Shown here piece after piece: positions 12,665 to 23,678 of a DNA stretch of 64,000 bases (position 1 is its first letter; each line of letters opens with the position of its first letter). Source of the stretch: Stomoxys calcitrans. Its lineage: Eukaryota; Arthropoda; Insecta; Diptera; Muscidae. The stretch covers positions 28,815,266 to 28,879,265 of the forward strand of contig NC_081555.1 of assembly GCF_963082655.1 (NCBI RefSeq). The letters run 5' to 3'. The notes under the pieces were generated by a model. That model saw only the letters and a program-made list of their open reading frames with translations. It ran no database searches and was not told the origin of the DNA. A program made the translations under genes and the position numbers.

Positions 12665-12850
12665 AAACAAGTGCTAAGTTCGGCCGGACCCATTCTTATA
12701 TACCCTCCACCATGGATTGCATTTGTCAGGTTCTTTTCCCAGCATCTCTTTATTGACCAACAAAGGATAATGGATAAAAATGTCCATGCTATTTGAGCCA
12801 TATCACCGATTCGGAACCTATTTACTTTGTAACCATACTAAAAAAGTGTG
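12665..12850 (-). mobile_element. HINE 3' fragment
   Basis: Hairpin-type end AAGTGCTAAGTTCGGCCGGA, then TATATACCCTCCACCATGGA and the conserved 3' region. It is cut off at about 12,850, and the next HINE starts some 25 bp on in the opposite orientation. Confidence 0.7.
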
Positions 12851-12877
12851 AAAAAGGGTGGATCTCATCGCCTAGGC

Positions 12878-13442
12878 TATTTTTATATCCACCACCATAG
12901 GATGGGAGTATACTAATCTAGTCATTCCGTTTGTAAAACCTCGAAATATTGATCTAAGACCCAATAAAGTATATACATTCTTGATCGTCACGAAATTCTG
13001 ATTCAATCTAGCCATGTCCATCCATCCGTCTGTCGCTTGACATTTTGGGAATTCACTTAATATTGATGTAGCCCGCAATTTTTGTCCGATTTGGCCGTTA
13101 TCACTTCAAACAACTGTGCCATTTATTGTCCGAATCGGTCTATAACCTGATATGGCTCCCATATAAACCGATCTCCCGATTTGACTTCTTGAGCTCTTAT
13201 AAGCCCCAATTTTTGTCCGATTTTGTTGACCTTTTGCACGTGATGTTCTATTATGACTTCCAATAACTGTGCCAAGTACGATCAAAATCGGTCTATAACC
13301 TGATATAGCTCCCATAAAACCCGATCTCCAGATTTGAATTCTTGAGCCCTTATATGCCGCAATTTTTGTCCGATTTGACTCATTATTTTGTATGTAGTGT
13401 TCTTCTAAGACTTTCAAAAATAGTACAAAGTAAAGTCCAAAT
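12878..13442 (+). mobile_element. HINE 5' part, interrupted by a LINE
   Basis: 5' end TTTTTATATCCACCACCATAGG, then GGGAGTATACTAATC, the AGTATATACATTCTTGATCG block, CATGTCCATCCATCCGTCTG and three internal units of about 153 bp. The last unit is interrupted at 13,442 and continues at 14,102. On the minus strand the units are open in one frame of 51 codons per unit. Confidence 0.75.
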
Positions 13443-14101
13443 CCGCCCTCGACTTTCGCAGATCTCTCAACGAGATGGCTGAACAGTTCAAAATTCACAT
13501 GTTCTGGATGCCGGGCCACAGAGAAATCCCAGGAAATTGTAAAGCGGATGAGCTTGCGAGACTAGGAACTACCTTACACATTCCAGGAAAACTAGAATCT
13601 GTGGGTATGCCTCTAGTGATATGCAAGCTAGGTTTTCAGGATCAGGCCCGAAGGACAACGAGTAAGATGGTCACAAAGAGGGGGATGTGAGCTAATCTAG
13701 CCAAAACTATGTGGCCTAATCGAGACTTGGAGGGGGTCTACCGCTTTGCTGTCATTGTCTAATCGAAAAACATGCTGACAGACTGAGGGTTGCCAGAAAC
13801 AACTTTTGCAGAAGCTGTGAGGACATCGAAGAAGAAGAGGCTATAGAAAAGCTTCTATGTGTGTGTCCCACACTAGCATTCAAAAGGAGTTCCACTTTAG
13901 GTTCTCATTTCTTTGAGAACCTGTCTGATTTAGCGGATGTGAACATTTGCAAGTTATTGGGCTTTTTTAAGCGATCTGGGTGGTTCAACGGTAGCAACTA
14001 GAAGGCATCTTCCTTCTTTTGTTGCAGTGGTATCACAATGGATGAAAACGTCTAAGTGAGTCTGAGGGTAGACTGCCTCTTAAACCTAACCTAACCTGTT
14101 A
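13443..14101 (+). mobile_element. 5'-truncated LINE insertion with 7-bp duplication
   Basis: It carries RNase H and C-terminal sequence of the same family as 951-1,995: HMFWMPGHREIPGN then KADELARLG (about 13,495-13,565), and a cysteine-rich tail with FCRSCEDIEEEEAIEKLL and CVCP near 13,807-13,870. The coding tail ends near 14,000 (a TAG after GWFNGSN). A short 3' UTR ends in AAACCTAACCTAACCT. The HINE target TCCAAAT is found on both sides (13,436-13,442 and 14,102-14,108), as expected for target-primed reverse transcription. The RT domain is absent and frameshifts are present. Confidence 0.8.
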
Positions 14102-14305
14102 TCCAAATTGGTCTATAACCTGGTATAGCTCCCATGTAAACCGATCTGCCGATTTGACTTCTTTCGTCCTTATAAGCCGCATGTTTTGAACGATTTGGCT
14201 GAAACTTTGCATGCGGTGTTCTATTACGATTTCCTACAACTGTGCCAAGTACAGTCAAAACCATTCTATAACCTGATATAGCTCCCATATAAACCCATCT
14301 CTCGA
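14102..14305 (+). mobile_element. HINE continuation after the LINE
   Basis: The unit broken at 13,442 resumes (CCAAATTGGTCTATAACCTG), followed by one more unit. It is cut at about 14,305 by a Tc1/mariner fragment. Confidence 0.75.
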
Positions 14306-14565
14306 TTATCTTTGCAAGTTAAGCTTTTGCATTTTGGGCAAAAAAAAGTTGGATAACATTTACTATAGATCTCACCATTCACTGTTGCCTTACGATTCGC
14401 ATCATCGAAGAAGAAGTACGGTCCAATGATGCCACCAGCCCATAAACCGCACCAAACTGTGACTTTTTCTAGATGCTTTGTCAACTCAATTCTATTTCTT
14501 TACGACCAAACTGAAGATGTTTGGCAATGAAACAAAACACTAAACACTAAAAAATCAACCTTTAC
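14306..14565 (-). mobile_element. Tc1/mariner-type transposase fragment
   Basis: The minus strand reads EKVTVWCGLWAGGIIGPYFF followed by DDANRKATVNGE around 14,385-14,475. This matches the middle of the DDE catalytic domain in insect Tc1/mariner-superfamily transposases, in the stretch just before the second catalytic Asp. The N-terminal HTH part and the rest of the catalytic core are missing. A fuller copy of the same family lies at 47,276-48,365. Dead fragment. Confidence 0.75.
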
Positions 14566-14574
14566 ATATATCTC

Positions 14575-14753
14575 CATTTTTAAAGCCTGTAGCGTAACGG
14601 ACTGACGGGCATGTCTAGATCGTCTTAGATTTTTACGACGATCAAGAACATACGGGAATATACTTTATAGGGTCGGAAAGGGATATTTCGATGTGTTGCG
14701 TTGTTGATGGAATGACAAAATTAATACCCTCATTGTTCGGTGGTGGGTAAAAA
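14575..14753 (-). mobile_element. HINE 5' end fragment
   Basis: It shows GACGGGCATGTCTAGATCGT, GATCAAGAACATACGGG, TATTTCGATGTGTTGCG and a terminal GGTGGTGGGTAAAAAA. This is the 5' end of the subtype seen complete at 39,241-40,106. Confidence 0.65.
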
Positions 14754-17042
14754 AATATACAATTTTTGGACTGAAAACTGATATGGAGTTTGATGACAGA
14801 GCTCATACATTGGATGTTCTCGGTGTCATACCGATAACAGGATTTAGGTCATATTATTGACCATATGACCTAAATTCTGTTATCGATCTGGTACCGGTTA
14901 ATAGAAATACTAGAAAATTACTAACCTTTGCCACCCTGTAACCCATTATATCAGTCCCCACTTTGTTCGAGCAGTCCCCACTTTTTAAAAAGCTTCTATC
15001 ATATCAAGTAGTTCTAACAAGAGTATATTCATTGATTCAGTATCATTGTCAACGCTCATCCGAGATATCCTAATGGCTAGCTTGTCAGCCCGGAACTCAC
15101 AACTGCCTGATAGCCTTTCCCATCACTCGAATATTTGTAATATTTGCCAAATTTCCGTAAAATATTTATCAGGAAGGTCAAAACCAGTTCTGATAGTCAT
15201 TGCGAATATTTAATTGATCAAACAAGAATAAGGTGATATAGGGGTTTATATAGTTCTAACACTATTATCTTTCATAACACTACTATGGAAATTCCTTGAA
15301 AAATTTAAAAGCCCGTCTAAATACCTACTCCTCAAACTTTTTATAACATCAGCTCTATTGCTTTCTCTTATTCAATATTTCGTAATGCAATATGTTCAAT
15401 TGCTTAATTGAACTTATCTACTTGTATTCACCAGATAAAGTTGTAGTCAGTATTGTCTAAAATAATTTGATGCTTTGCATCTCTCTTCATATTGGTCTTG
15501 TCCATATTCCCTCCCTCTTTTCATTATTTATGTTTAGCAATATGTGCCTTTTACTTTTTTTTCTACTTCCTCTTTTATTGGTTCTTATTAATGTTTGTTT
15601 AGGAAATTAATTATAACTCTTAAAGAAAACAATGGCTTTCCTAATCGAACATATTATATAGAAAATCCATTTTGGTATCCTTTATACATAAACTTAACAA
15701 AGTTTGCGTAATTGCTAAGCTTTTGTAACAATGGCTTTAATAGTCAGTGTTTTGTTGGCCTTCCTCTGCGCTTCATCTTCAGCCAGTGGTATTGTCTATT
15801 CAAGGATTATATATTTGGTTATTGTTTTTGGACCATTGTTTTGGTCTCATCAACTTTGTCGTTAATAAACCAATGGCCAGTAGTGTCCTTTGGTCATACA
15901 TGCACACACACACACCTCATTAGGCATTCCACCTTAAGAATGTTCAATTTTGGTAATGATCCCCACAAAACCTAATGCACACCTGGTGTTAAAAAGGCTA
16001 AATTAATAATAAAAAATAAAACAATTTTTTGACAAAAATGTAACCCCAAACAATACCATTTACGTTTTTGGTTTAAAATTGTCCTTGTCGTCTTGCCCAC
16101 TCACTCACGGACTGAACATGGGTGTGTAAGAGGGGCCAAGAGTGTCCACTGAATGTTATAGTGTGTGTGTGTGTGGGTTGTGGTATCCTGTAATCCTCTT
16201 AAATCCAACTTTAACTTTGTGTTACATTAAATTTTCTTATCATGACTTCCCTTGGGTTACCGCTTGTCTTGTGCGTCCTTTTTGGCCCTCTGATGTGAGC
16301 CACAAAACATTACGACAATGAAACGCTTAATTATGCACGACACGTTCAATGATATTATGACATTTAGCAAAAGCGGAAAATGAAAATGGAATTTCGGTAG
16401 TCAAGGGAGGAGAGAGAGAGAGAGAGAGGCAAAAAGGAAAATCGTTAGAAACCTAGAGAAAAAGTGCTGAATAATCTACACGTGTTTATGGGTATTACGA
16501 TACTATTGCCATCGTAATCTATGACACAAGTTTACATCCCGCTTGTGGCCATGCACAAATGAAATGCTTTTTGTAGAAAAGTTGATTGTGGCATAAATAG
16601 TTGTGGTGGTACCTAAGCGGGGAAAGCAAAAACCAAACGTTAACAGGGCGAAGCTCTGCCAAAAGTCTTAACGAGCAAGGTAAAGTTTCCGTTATGGTCT
16701 TGGTCTTACAAAAAGCAGCTACTCGTACCATACATACGTAGGTGTTAACTACAACATTTTAGAGATGAAGATCCTCTTGGAATTCATTGAATATTTGACT
16801 TTGTATCCCCTTATGATTATTTTGTCGGCATTGATATGTCTGGGCTTTCATGTGCATACAAATTAGGCTTAATTAAATGGCTATACAACTGTTTTGTACC
16901 AAAATTACTGATAAAGGTTTCGTCTTGCTCTCATACAGGGTAAAATCTAATATTCAATTGTCGAATGTTAGCTTTTGTAAAGACCAATTGTATTTAAGTA
17001 ACACTAATTAAGGTATTGATAATGAACAGTGGATGGAGTAGC
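14754..17042. other. Non-coding stretch, no gene seen
   Basis: It contains a strong hairpin at 14,833-14,884 (listed apart), (CA)n near 15,901-15,915, (TG)n near 16,160-16,174 and a GA run near 16,409-16,428. Frames of 70-90 codons at 15,712-15,975 (plus) and 16,519-16,731 (minus) show no recognisable domain. Confidence 0.5.
14833..14884. repeat. Near-perfect 22-bp inverted repeat (hairpin)
   Basis: Arms 14,833-14,854 (GATAACAGGATTTAGGTCAT...) and 14,863-14,884 pair with one mismatch around an 8-base loop. Partial pairing continues outward (ATACC / GGTACC). It could be the end of a small inverted-repeat transposon. A small-RNA hairpin is a less likely alternative. Confidence 0.7.
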
Positions 17043-20009
17043 AAACAAGTAAAAGTGTGCTAAGTTCGTCATGGCGGAATCTTATATGCCCTCCATCTTG
17101 CATAGCATTTGCCAAGTTTTTTGCCCGATATCTTTTAATAGGCAAACAAAAGATAATGGATAAGAATTGCTATGCTATCAGAGCTATACCAAGCTTGGAA
17201 CATATTGGGGCCACACTTGATTTGGCTGTTGGAGACCAAAGTAGAAGTTATTGTGTGAAGTTCCAGCCAAATCGGAAAAGTATTGTGCCCTTAGTGGCTC
17301 AAGAAGTTAAATCGGAAGAGCTGTTTATATGGAAGCTTTTCCGATTAAAGAAGAAGGAAGAATATCAGGTTATAGACCGATTCAGACCATATGTAGCAAG
17401 TATGTTTAGGGTCATGGAAGAAATAGTTGTTCAAAATCTCATCTAAATCGGATATGAATTGCGCCCTCTGGGGGTTAGGAAAAGTGTAATCAGGAGATCG
17501 GTTAATATAGGAGCTATATCAGGTTATGAACCGATTTGGAACATAAATTGGCACAGTTGTTGAAAGTCAAAACAAACCACTTCACGCAAAATTATAGCCA
17601 AATCGGACGGTAATTGTGCCCTCTAGCGGATCAAGAAGTCAAGATCCGAGATCGGTTTATATAGGAGCTATATCAGGTTATGAACCGATTGGAACCATAC
17701 TAGGCAAAGTGGTTCGAAGTCATAACAAAACACCTCATGCAAAACTACAGCCAAATCAGATTATAATTGCGCCCTCTTGCGGCTTAAAAAGTCAATATAC
17801 GAGATCGAAATATCAGGTTATGAACCGATTTCAACCATACTTGACATAGTAGTGGAAGTCATAACAAACACTTCATGCAAAATTTCAACTCAATTGGATA
17901 ATAATTGCGCCATCTAGCGGCTCAAGAAGTCAAGGCCCTAAATCGGTTTACTTGGCAGCTATAACAGATTATGAACCGATTTCAAACATACTTGGCACAT
18001 TTGTTGGAAATCATAACAAAACACTTCATGCAAAATTTCAGCCAAATCAGATAATAATTGCGCACCCTAGCGGTAAAAAGTCAAGATCCGGGATCGGTTT
18101 ATATGGGAGATATATCAGGTTATTAACCGATAAAAACCATACTTTCGTAGTCGTAACAAAACACCTCATGCAAGTCAGTCATAACAAAACACTGGAAGTC
18201 ATAACAAAACATCTCATGCAAAATTTCAGCGAAATCAGATAATAATTGCGCCCTCTATCGGCTCAAAAAGTCAAGATCCGAGATCGGTTTATATCGGAGC
18301 TATATTAGATTATGAACCGATTTGAACCATACTTAGGATAGTTATTTGAAGTCATTACAAAACACTTCATGCTAAATTTCAGGTAAATTGTAAAATAATT
18401 GCGTATTTTAGCGGCTCAAGAAACCAATACACGAGAGCGGTGTATGTGGCAGCTATATCAGATTATGAACCAATTTGAACCATACTTAGCACAAGTGTTG
18501 GAAGTAAAAACAAAACACCTCATGCAAAACTTCAGCCAAATCAGATAATAACTGCGCTCTCTAGAGGCTCAAAAAGTCAAGATCCGAGATTGGTTTATAT
18601 GGGAGATATATCATAGTTATATAAGTCGATTTGAACCATACTTGGGGCAGTTGTTAGAAGTCAAAACAAAACACCTCATGCAAAATTTCAGCCAAATCAG
18701 ATAACAATTGCGCCCTCTAGCGGATCAAGATCCGAGATCGGTTTATATGGGTGCTATATCATGTTATTAACCGATATAGCACAGTTGTTCGAAGTCATAA
18801 CAAAACACCTCATGCAAAATTTCAGAAATATCGGATAATAATTGCGCCCTCTAGCGGCACAAGCAATCAAAATCTGAGATCGGTTTATATAGGAGCTAAA
18901 TCAGGTTATGAACCAATTGGAACCATACTTGGCGCAGTAGTTGAAAGTTATAACAAACTACTTCTTATAAAATTGCAGACTAATCGGATAAGAATTGCTG
19001 CCTCTTGAAGCTCAAGAAGTCGAGATCCGAAATCGGTTTATATCGGATGTATATCAGGTTATGAACCGATTTCATCCAAACTTGACATAGTTTTTGAAAT
19101 GCATTACTAAACACCTCATGTAAAATTTTAGACAAATTGGATTATAATTGCGCCCTCTAGTGGCTCAAGAAGTCGGTTTATATAGGAGCTTTATCAGGTT
19201 ATAAACCGATTTGAACCATTCCTGTCACGGTTGTTGGAAGTTAGAACAAAACACTTCACGCATAATTCCAACCAAATCGGATAATAATCGCGCCCTCTAG
19301 CGGCTCAAGAATTTAAGATCCGAGATTGGTTTATATGGGAGCTATATCAGGTTATGAACCGATTTGGACCATACTTCGCACAACTTTTGAAAGTCAAAAC
19401 AAAACACTTCACGCAAAATTTCAGCCAAATCGTATAATAATTGCGCTTTCTAGCGGCCCAAGAAGTCAAGGTCGGAGAACGGTTTATAAATGGGAGCTAT
19501 TTCAGGTTAAAAGCCGATTTAAACCACGCTTGGCACGATTGTTGGTAGTCAAAATAAAACACTTCACGCAAAGTTTCAGTCAAATCAGATAATAATTGAT
19601 CCCTCTAGCGGCTCAAGAATTCAACATCCGAGATCGGTATGGTTCAAATCAGGTAATTAACCGATTTTAACCATTCTTAGCATAATTGTTGGTAGTTATA
19701 ACAAAGCACCTCTTGCAAAATTTCAGAAAATCGGATATGAATTGCGCCCTCTAGAGGCTCAAGAAGTCAAGATCCTGGATCGGTTCATATGGCAGCTACG
19801 TATGTCAAAACATGGACCGATATGACCCATTTACAATCCCAACCAACCTACACTAAGAGAGAAGTTTTCATTATAATGTTAGAATGCTTTCGACAAACGG
19901 ACGGACATTGCTCAATTAATTTTAAATGTCTCAGCTCAATATTTCGATGTGTTACAATCGGAATGACGAAGTCAGTATATCCCCCATCCTATAGTGAAGG
20001 GAACAAAAA
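17043..20009 (-). mobile_element. HINE with expanded internal repeat, about 3 kb
   Basis: The largest element in the window. The 3' end (AACAAGTAAAAGTGTGC, with a worn hairpin) is at 17,043. The 5' end (TATACTGACTTCGTCATTCC on the minus strand) and terminal CCTTCACTATAGGATGGGGG are near 19,960-20,005. Between them are about 17 units, each with GATCGGTTTATATGG, TATGAACCGATTTGAACCAT, AAAACACTTCATGCAAAATT and TGCGCCCTCTAGCGGCTCAA. Spacing measured between GATCGG landmarks is mostly 142-154 bp, centred on 153. On the plus strand one frame (SVYMGAISGYEPIWTILGTV-like) is open in most units because 153 is a multiple of three. INE-1 relatives carry no gene, so coding is not assumed. Confidence 0.8.
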
Positions 20010-20513
20010 TTATACTAAGAAAAGGTAAAAGTTGGACGGTGCTAGCTGATTCTGTGTCGAACGGCAAATTTAACATAAGGGTGTTTCTACCTCTTCTCAT
20101 AGCATTCATTATGCAATACGCATTATAGGTGTGGGTTATTTTAAGGTAAAATAAAGTTTTAAGAGTCGAAAGTTCTATAACCTACAACACTGGATATATG
20201 CCCCATTCGGGGTTGCTGTAAATCGCTTAAAACAGGCCACTCATTACTCATATAACTTGGATGTACCTCAAATGTGGGAACTCTTAGCAGGAGAATTCCG
20301 ATCCCTTTTAGGGTGTTTCTCTTGTGCCCTACTAACATCATCTCGCTTGGAATTTCCCACCAACAGACCATGACCCTAAAATTGTTCCACAGTGTAATCT
20401 GATGAATTAACATCAGAAAAAGTTAAATATCGATGTTTTATATTTATTTTATAGAAAATTATTTAAATGGATAAAAAAAAACAAACGACTAATTATTTTT
20501 TCTTCTTTTTCAG
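20010..20513. other. Non-coding stretch upstream of a candidate micro-exon
   Basis: An 84-codon minus-strand frame lies at 20,159-20,413, with no domain I recognise. The last 30 bases hold a branch-point-like CTAAT (20,488-20,492) and the pyrimidine tract of the splice acceptor described next. Confidence 0.5.
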
Positions 20514-20549
20514 GTATTGACGAGAACACTTTTACAGAGATATGCTAAG
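20514..20549 (+). CDS. Candidate 36-nt internal micro-exon
   Basis: The signals are all in the expected order. There is a CTAAT branch-point match at 20,488-20,492, a tract TTTTTTCTTCTTTTTCAG ending at 20,513, then 36 bases, then AAG/GTACAA as 5' splice site at 20,550. Only one phase is free of stops. It gives exactly 12 codons (VLTRTLLQRYAK) and keeps frame if skipped, as many regulated micro-exons do. The gene is unknown and no matching neighbours were found, so flanking exons would be far away or outside the window. Chance occurrence is possible because AT-rich DNA easily makes such signals. Confidence 0.35.
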
Positions 20550-20954
20550 GTACAATTATTTTTTTTTTATGTTTATATATTAAACTTATAGTGCACCGAG
20601 CCATGAGATTGTGCGTTAAACATCTTGAAGCTTGAGCAGAATTGATCAATACATTTTGGTCTAGGGATTCTTCTAAGATCTACATTAATAGATGATTTGT
20701 TTGGCGTATTTGTTATATAAACCACAGATTCTCCACGTTACCCACATGTTTGGCCCCATACTCTCCCAATTGGCCTACGTGTTCCATTGAGCGGTTTTTT
20801 GGGTTGAGTCGGTTTTCGGACACTTGCTCCCAAATATTTATTTCAGATCCAGTAACCTTTATCACCGAATCTTGGGTTTGCACTCAACCCAGTCTGTATC
20901 ACCCATCCCGACAGTGTCCTCTCGAATCGTTCATTGATCTCAGTAATTTCATTT
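20550..20954. other. Non-coding stretch, no gene seen
   Basis: A frame of 74 codons at 20,750-20,974 has no recognisable domain. No repeats of note. Confidence 0.5.
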
Positions 20955-21836
20955 TACTATTCCCACCATCATAGGATGGGGCGTATACTAATCTAGCCAT
21001 TCGGCCATTCGAAATATTGATCTGCTACCCCATAAAGTATATATACTCTTGATCGTCTTGAAATTTTCAGTCGATTTAGCCATGTCCGTCCGTCCATCTG
21101 TCCATCCTCGTGTCCGTCTGTCTGCGGAAATCACGATATCGTTCGAACGCGTAGAGCTAACTGCATGAAATTTTGCACAGATACTTCTTATTGATATAGG
21201 TCGTTGCGGGTCATATCGACCCAGATTTGGATAAAGCTCTTGTATTAAGTGGTCCTTCGAATTGACTTCTTGAGCTGCACGTACGGTTCTGTTACGACTT
21301 CCAACAAAAGTGCCAAGTATGGTCTGAATCGGTCTACCTGCTATAGCTCCCATATAAACCAATCTCCCAAAAAAGCCACAGTTAATATCCGATTAAGCTA
21401 ACATTTTGCACGTAGAGTTCTGTTATGATCAACAATATTGGCAAGTTTGGTCAAAATCGGTGTATAACCTGATATAGCAACTATATAAACCGATCTCCTG
21501 ACATGACATCTCAAGCCCCTGGAAGCCTCAATATTTGTCTGATGGAGCCGAAATGTTGTACGTAGTGTTCAGTTACGACTTCCAACAATCGTGACAAGTA
21601 TGGTCCAAATCGGTGTATAACCTGATATAGCAACTATATAAACCGATCTCCTGACATGACATCTCAAGCCCCTGGAAGCCTCAATTTTTATCCGATGGGC
21701 CTGTTCTGTTACGACGTCCAACAATCGTGTCACGTACGGTCCAAATCCTTTGTGTAAACTATTAGCAGAATCCATAGTGGTGGGTTCCTATGATTCGGCC
21801 CAGTCGAACTTAGCACCTTTCTCTTTCGAGCTGTTT
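20955..21836 (+). mobile_element. HINE, near full length
   Basis: 5' end TTCCCACCATCATAGGATGG with GGCGTATACTAATCTAGCC, an AGTATATATACTCTTGATCG block at about 21,037, CATGTCCGTCCGTCCATCTG at 21,080, four internal units, and a 3' end GGTGGGTTCCTATGATTCGG, CCCAGTCGAACTTAGCACC. Two adjacent units (21,450-21,560 and 21,600-21,690) are almost identical. This points to recent unit duplication inside the element. Confidence 0.8.
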
Positions 21837-22136
21837 ATGATCGAAGTATTTTTGTAATGATGAAGTTAAGCCAGAAGGTACCACAATATCAACCACAGTA
21901 TGACGCGTTTCGATTCTTGGTGGAAATCTCATCGGATACTTTTAGGTGTGAAGGCTTCAAGGGCCGTCCGTTAGTATGTTGTATTTATATCGAAATTATA
22001 GCGAAAACGCCTCTATGATATAAGCACCACACTACCAAGCTCGACACCCTCTTTGCTAGCTGTTCTTTTCCCAATGCATGTGTTTGTGTGTGTAACTAAT
22101 CCCATGGCATACACATGTTCTGTGCATCTTTCGGAG

Positions 22137-22230
22137 GTTGTGCCAATGGCTTCGAATGTTAGACAAAAGCAACGGCTCTCGCCATTGCTCTAAGTGTCCA
22201 GGTTCGAATTTCGGCCGGTCTCCGCTAAAT
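22137..22230 (+). mobile_element. tRNA-like SINE head (family 2)
   Basis: A B-box match GGTTCGAATTTC at 22,201-22,212 follows an A-box-like GGTTGTGCCAATGGC at about 22,137 at a spacing usual for pol III internal promoters. The sequence does not match the GGAGGCCACCGTGG family. No cloverleaf of a functional tRNA can be closed by eye. Confidence 0.4.
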
Positions 22231-22549
22231 TTTATTTTTCAAGTTTTTTTGCCTTTTAAGGCGAAGATCATTATTTTATAATTCTTATTTTATTTCTCTC
22301 TCGAGGCGAGCTTTTCCGATCGAAGTATTTTTGCAATGGAAAAATCATTGATAGATATCATTCTCTAACTAGCTCAATAACTTGGGAGATAGCATAAATT
22401 ATACCTTTATTGATAGAAAATAGACATTGTAAAATCATGTACCAATGATGTCATTATCAAGGATAGGCGTTGGCTACAATACTGTCAACATGCGGGGATG
22501 ATTTCATGCCCCGACCATTATTAACACTACCTCTATGTGAAAGACGGCA

Positions 22550-22622
22550 GTAGTGTAGTGTGGTAAGGCATTTGTAAACACACAATCATGGGATGGATAG
22601 AACACAGGTTCGATTCTAAGCC
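22550..22622 (+). mobile_element. tRNA-like SINE head (family 3)
   Basis: TAGTGTAGTGTGGTAAGGC (A-box-like, about 22,552-22,570) and GGTTCGATTCT (B box, 22,608-22,618) are followed by an A/T-rich tail. It probably derives from a tRNA gene but is not a working tRNA. Confidence 0.45.
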
Positions 22623-23354
22623 ACACATAAAATTTTTATCTTTTTTAAAAAACTTTGCACTATATGTTGTCTGAATGTGAACGGCTGTGGACAGTTGCTA
22701 AAGTTTCGTTTACAAAAAAACTGTTGTTGGTTTATGAACATTTGTGGTTGATCTGATAACATCTGGGTGTTGACTCACTTTTATGAAGAAATGTGGTCAA
22801 TTTGACAATGCCATGCTTGATAGTTCCATGGGTTTTCATCTTTTCAAAGATTACAATAAGTGTTTTTAATTATCGTTGGCAACACTGATCTAATTTTCTG
22901 CCTGACTGCATTCCTGAAAATAATGGAAATAATTTCTTCTGTTCGTTTTTTTTTTTTTTTGGCGAAAACGCACACATATGACATACTGAACGCTATCCTA
23001 TAATTTGGCAAACATTATCCTTAATTATTTTGTTTATAGATTTATATAATGAAGCACGCATACATATTTCAAGTTAAAAGACGCATTACAAAACAAAACA
23101 AAAACATAAAAAACAAACAACCGGCGATAAAAGCCATACAATAAGAATTTGTTCAAGAGTTCCAAGGGACTAGGGTATGGAGAAATATGTAGGTAAATAA
23201 TAGTGCTTGACCCGAAAAAAATACAATGAGTAGAGAAGTAGGCAGAATATGGCAACACTCTAAAAAATTGTTTACCATAACATATTTCCACAGCGGGTAA
23301 ATGACAAAAAAAATTTAACCAATCTCCTCACTAAGGCGACCCATTATCTTCTCA

Positions 23355-23586
23355 CTAAGGCGACACGGAAGCCGAATTGGTAGCGTGCTCGGATGAACTT
23401 TTGTGAGGGAGGTACGGCTGATATTCATCTTTGGTGGTCTGGTAGTAGAACATCGGGATCTGACCAAATGTGCCTTCAACATGATTATCGAGGAAGTACC
23501 GGGACTGTGTTGATATCTGGAACAAGGAGGAGTAACCTCCACTACTAGCCGCTTTACTCGGAGACCTTAGGTCCATTGTGTTCACC
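23355..23586 (-). CDS. Candidate 3'-terminal coding exon, protein not recognised
   Basis: On the minus strand a strong acceptor (TTTTTTCTCCATTTACGTCT then CTTCTAG, ending at 23,587) precedes an open frame of 76 codons that ends at TAG (23,355-23,357). One base belongs to the codon split by the splice. The product contains SSLFQISTQSRYFLDN and GTFGQIPMFYYQTTKDEYQ, followed by a Ser/Thr/His-rich C-terminus (SSSEHATNSASVSP). Third codon positions are rich in G and C, unlike the AT-rich surroundings, which argues for real coding history. It could be a C-terminal tail of a membrane or signalling protein, or a piece of an unrecognised transposon. A second minus frame through the same DNA is also open for 75 codons, so the choice of frame rests on the splice site and codon use. 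Confidence 0.4.
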
Positions 23587-23678
23587 CTAGAAGAGACGTA
23601 AATGGAGAAAAAATAGATAAGCATACTCTACAAGACGATACCAGACAGCAATAAGGACAGAAAAACAAATTTAAATGC

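Larger units (their letters stand above)
21837..23354. other. Unassigned repeats and non-coding DNA
   Basis: The motif GATCGAAGTATTTTTGYAATG occurs at about 21,840 and again at about 22,320. Two tRNA-like modules (22,137-22,230 and 22,550-22,622) are listed separately. No gene recognised. Near 23,320-23,370 a CTCACTAAGGCGAC motif is duplicated with a spacing of about 25 bp. Confidence 0.5.

Noticed and set aside
17616..19592. Protein-coding gene made of 51-residue repeats
   Set aside because: The open frames coincide with HINE internal units, are broken by indels between units and lie antisense to the element. Treated as repeat by-product pending a codon-position test.
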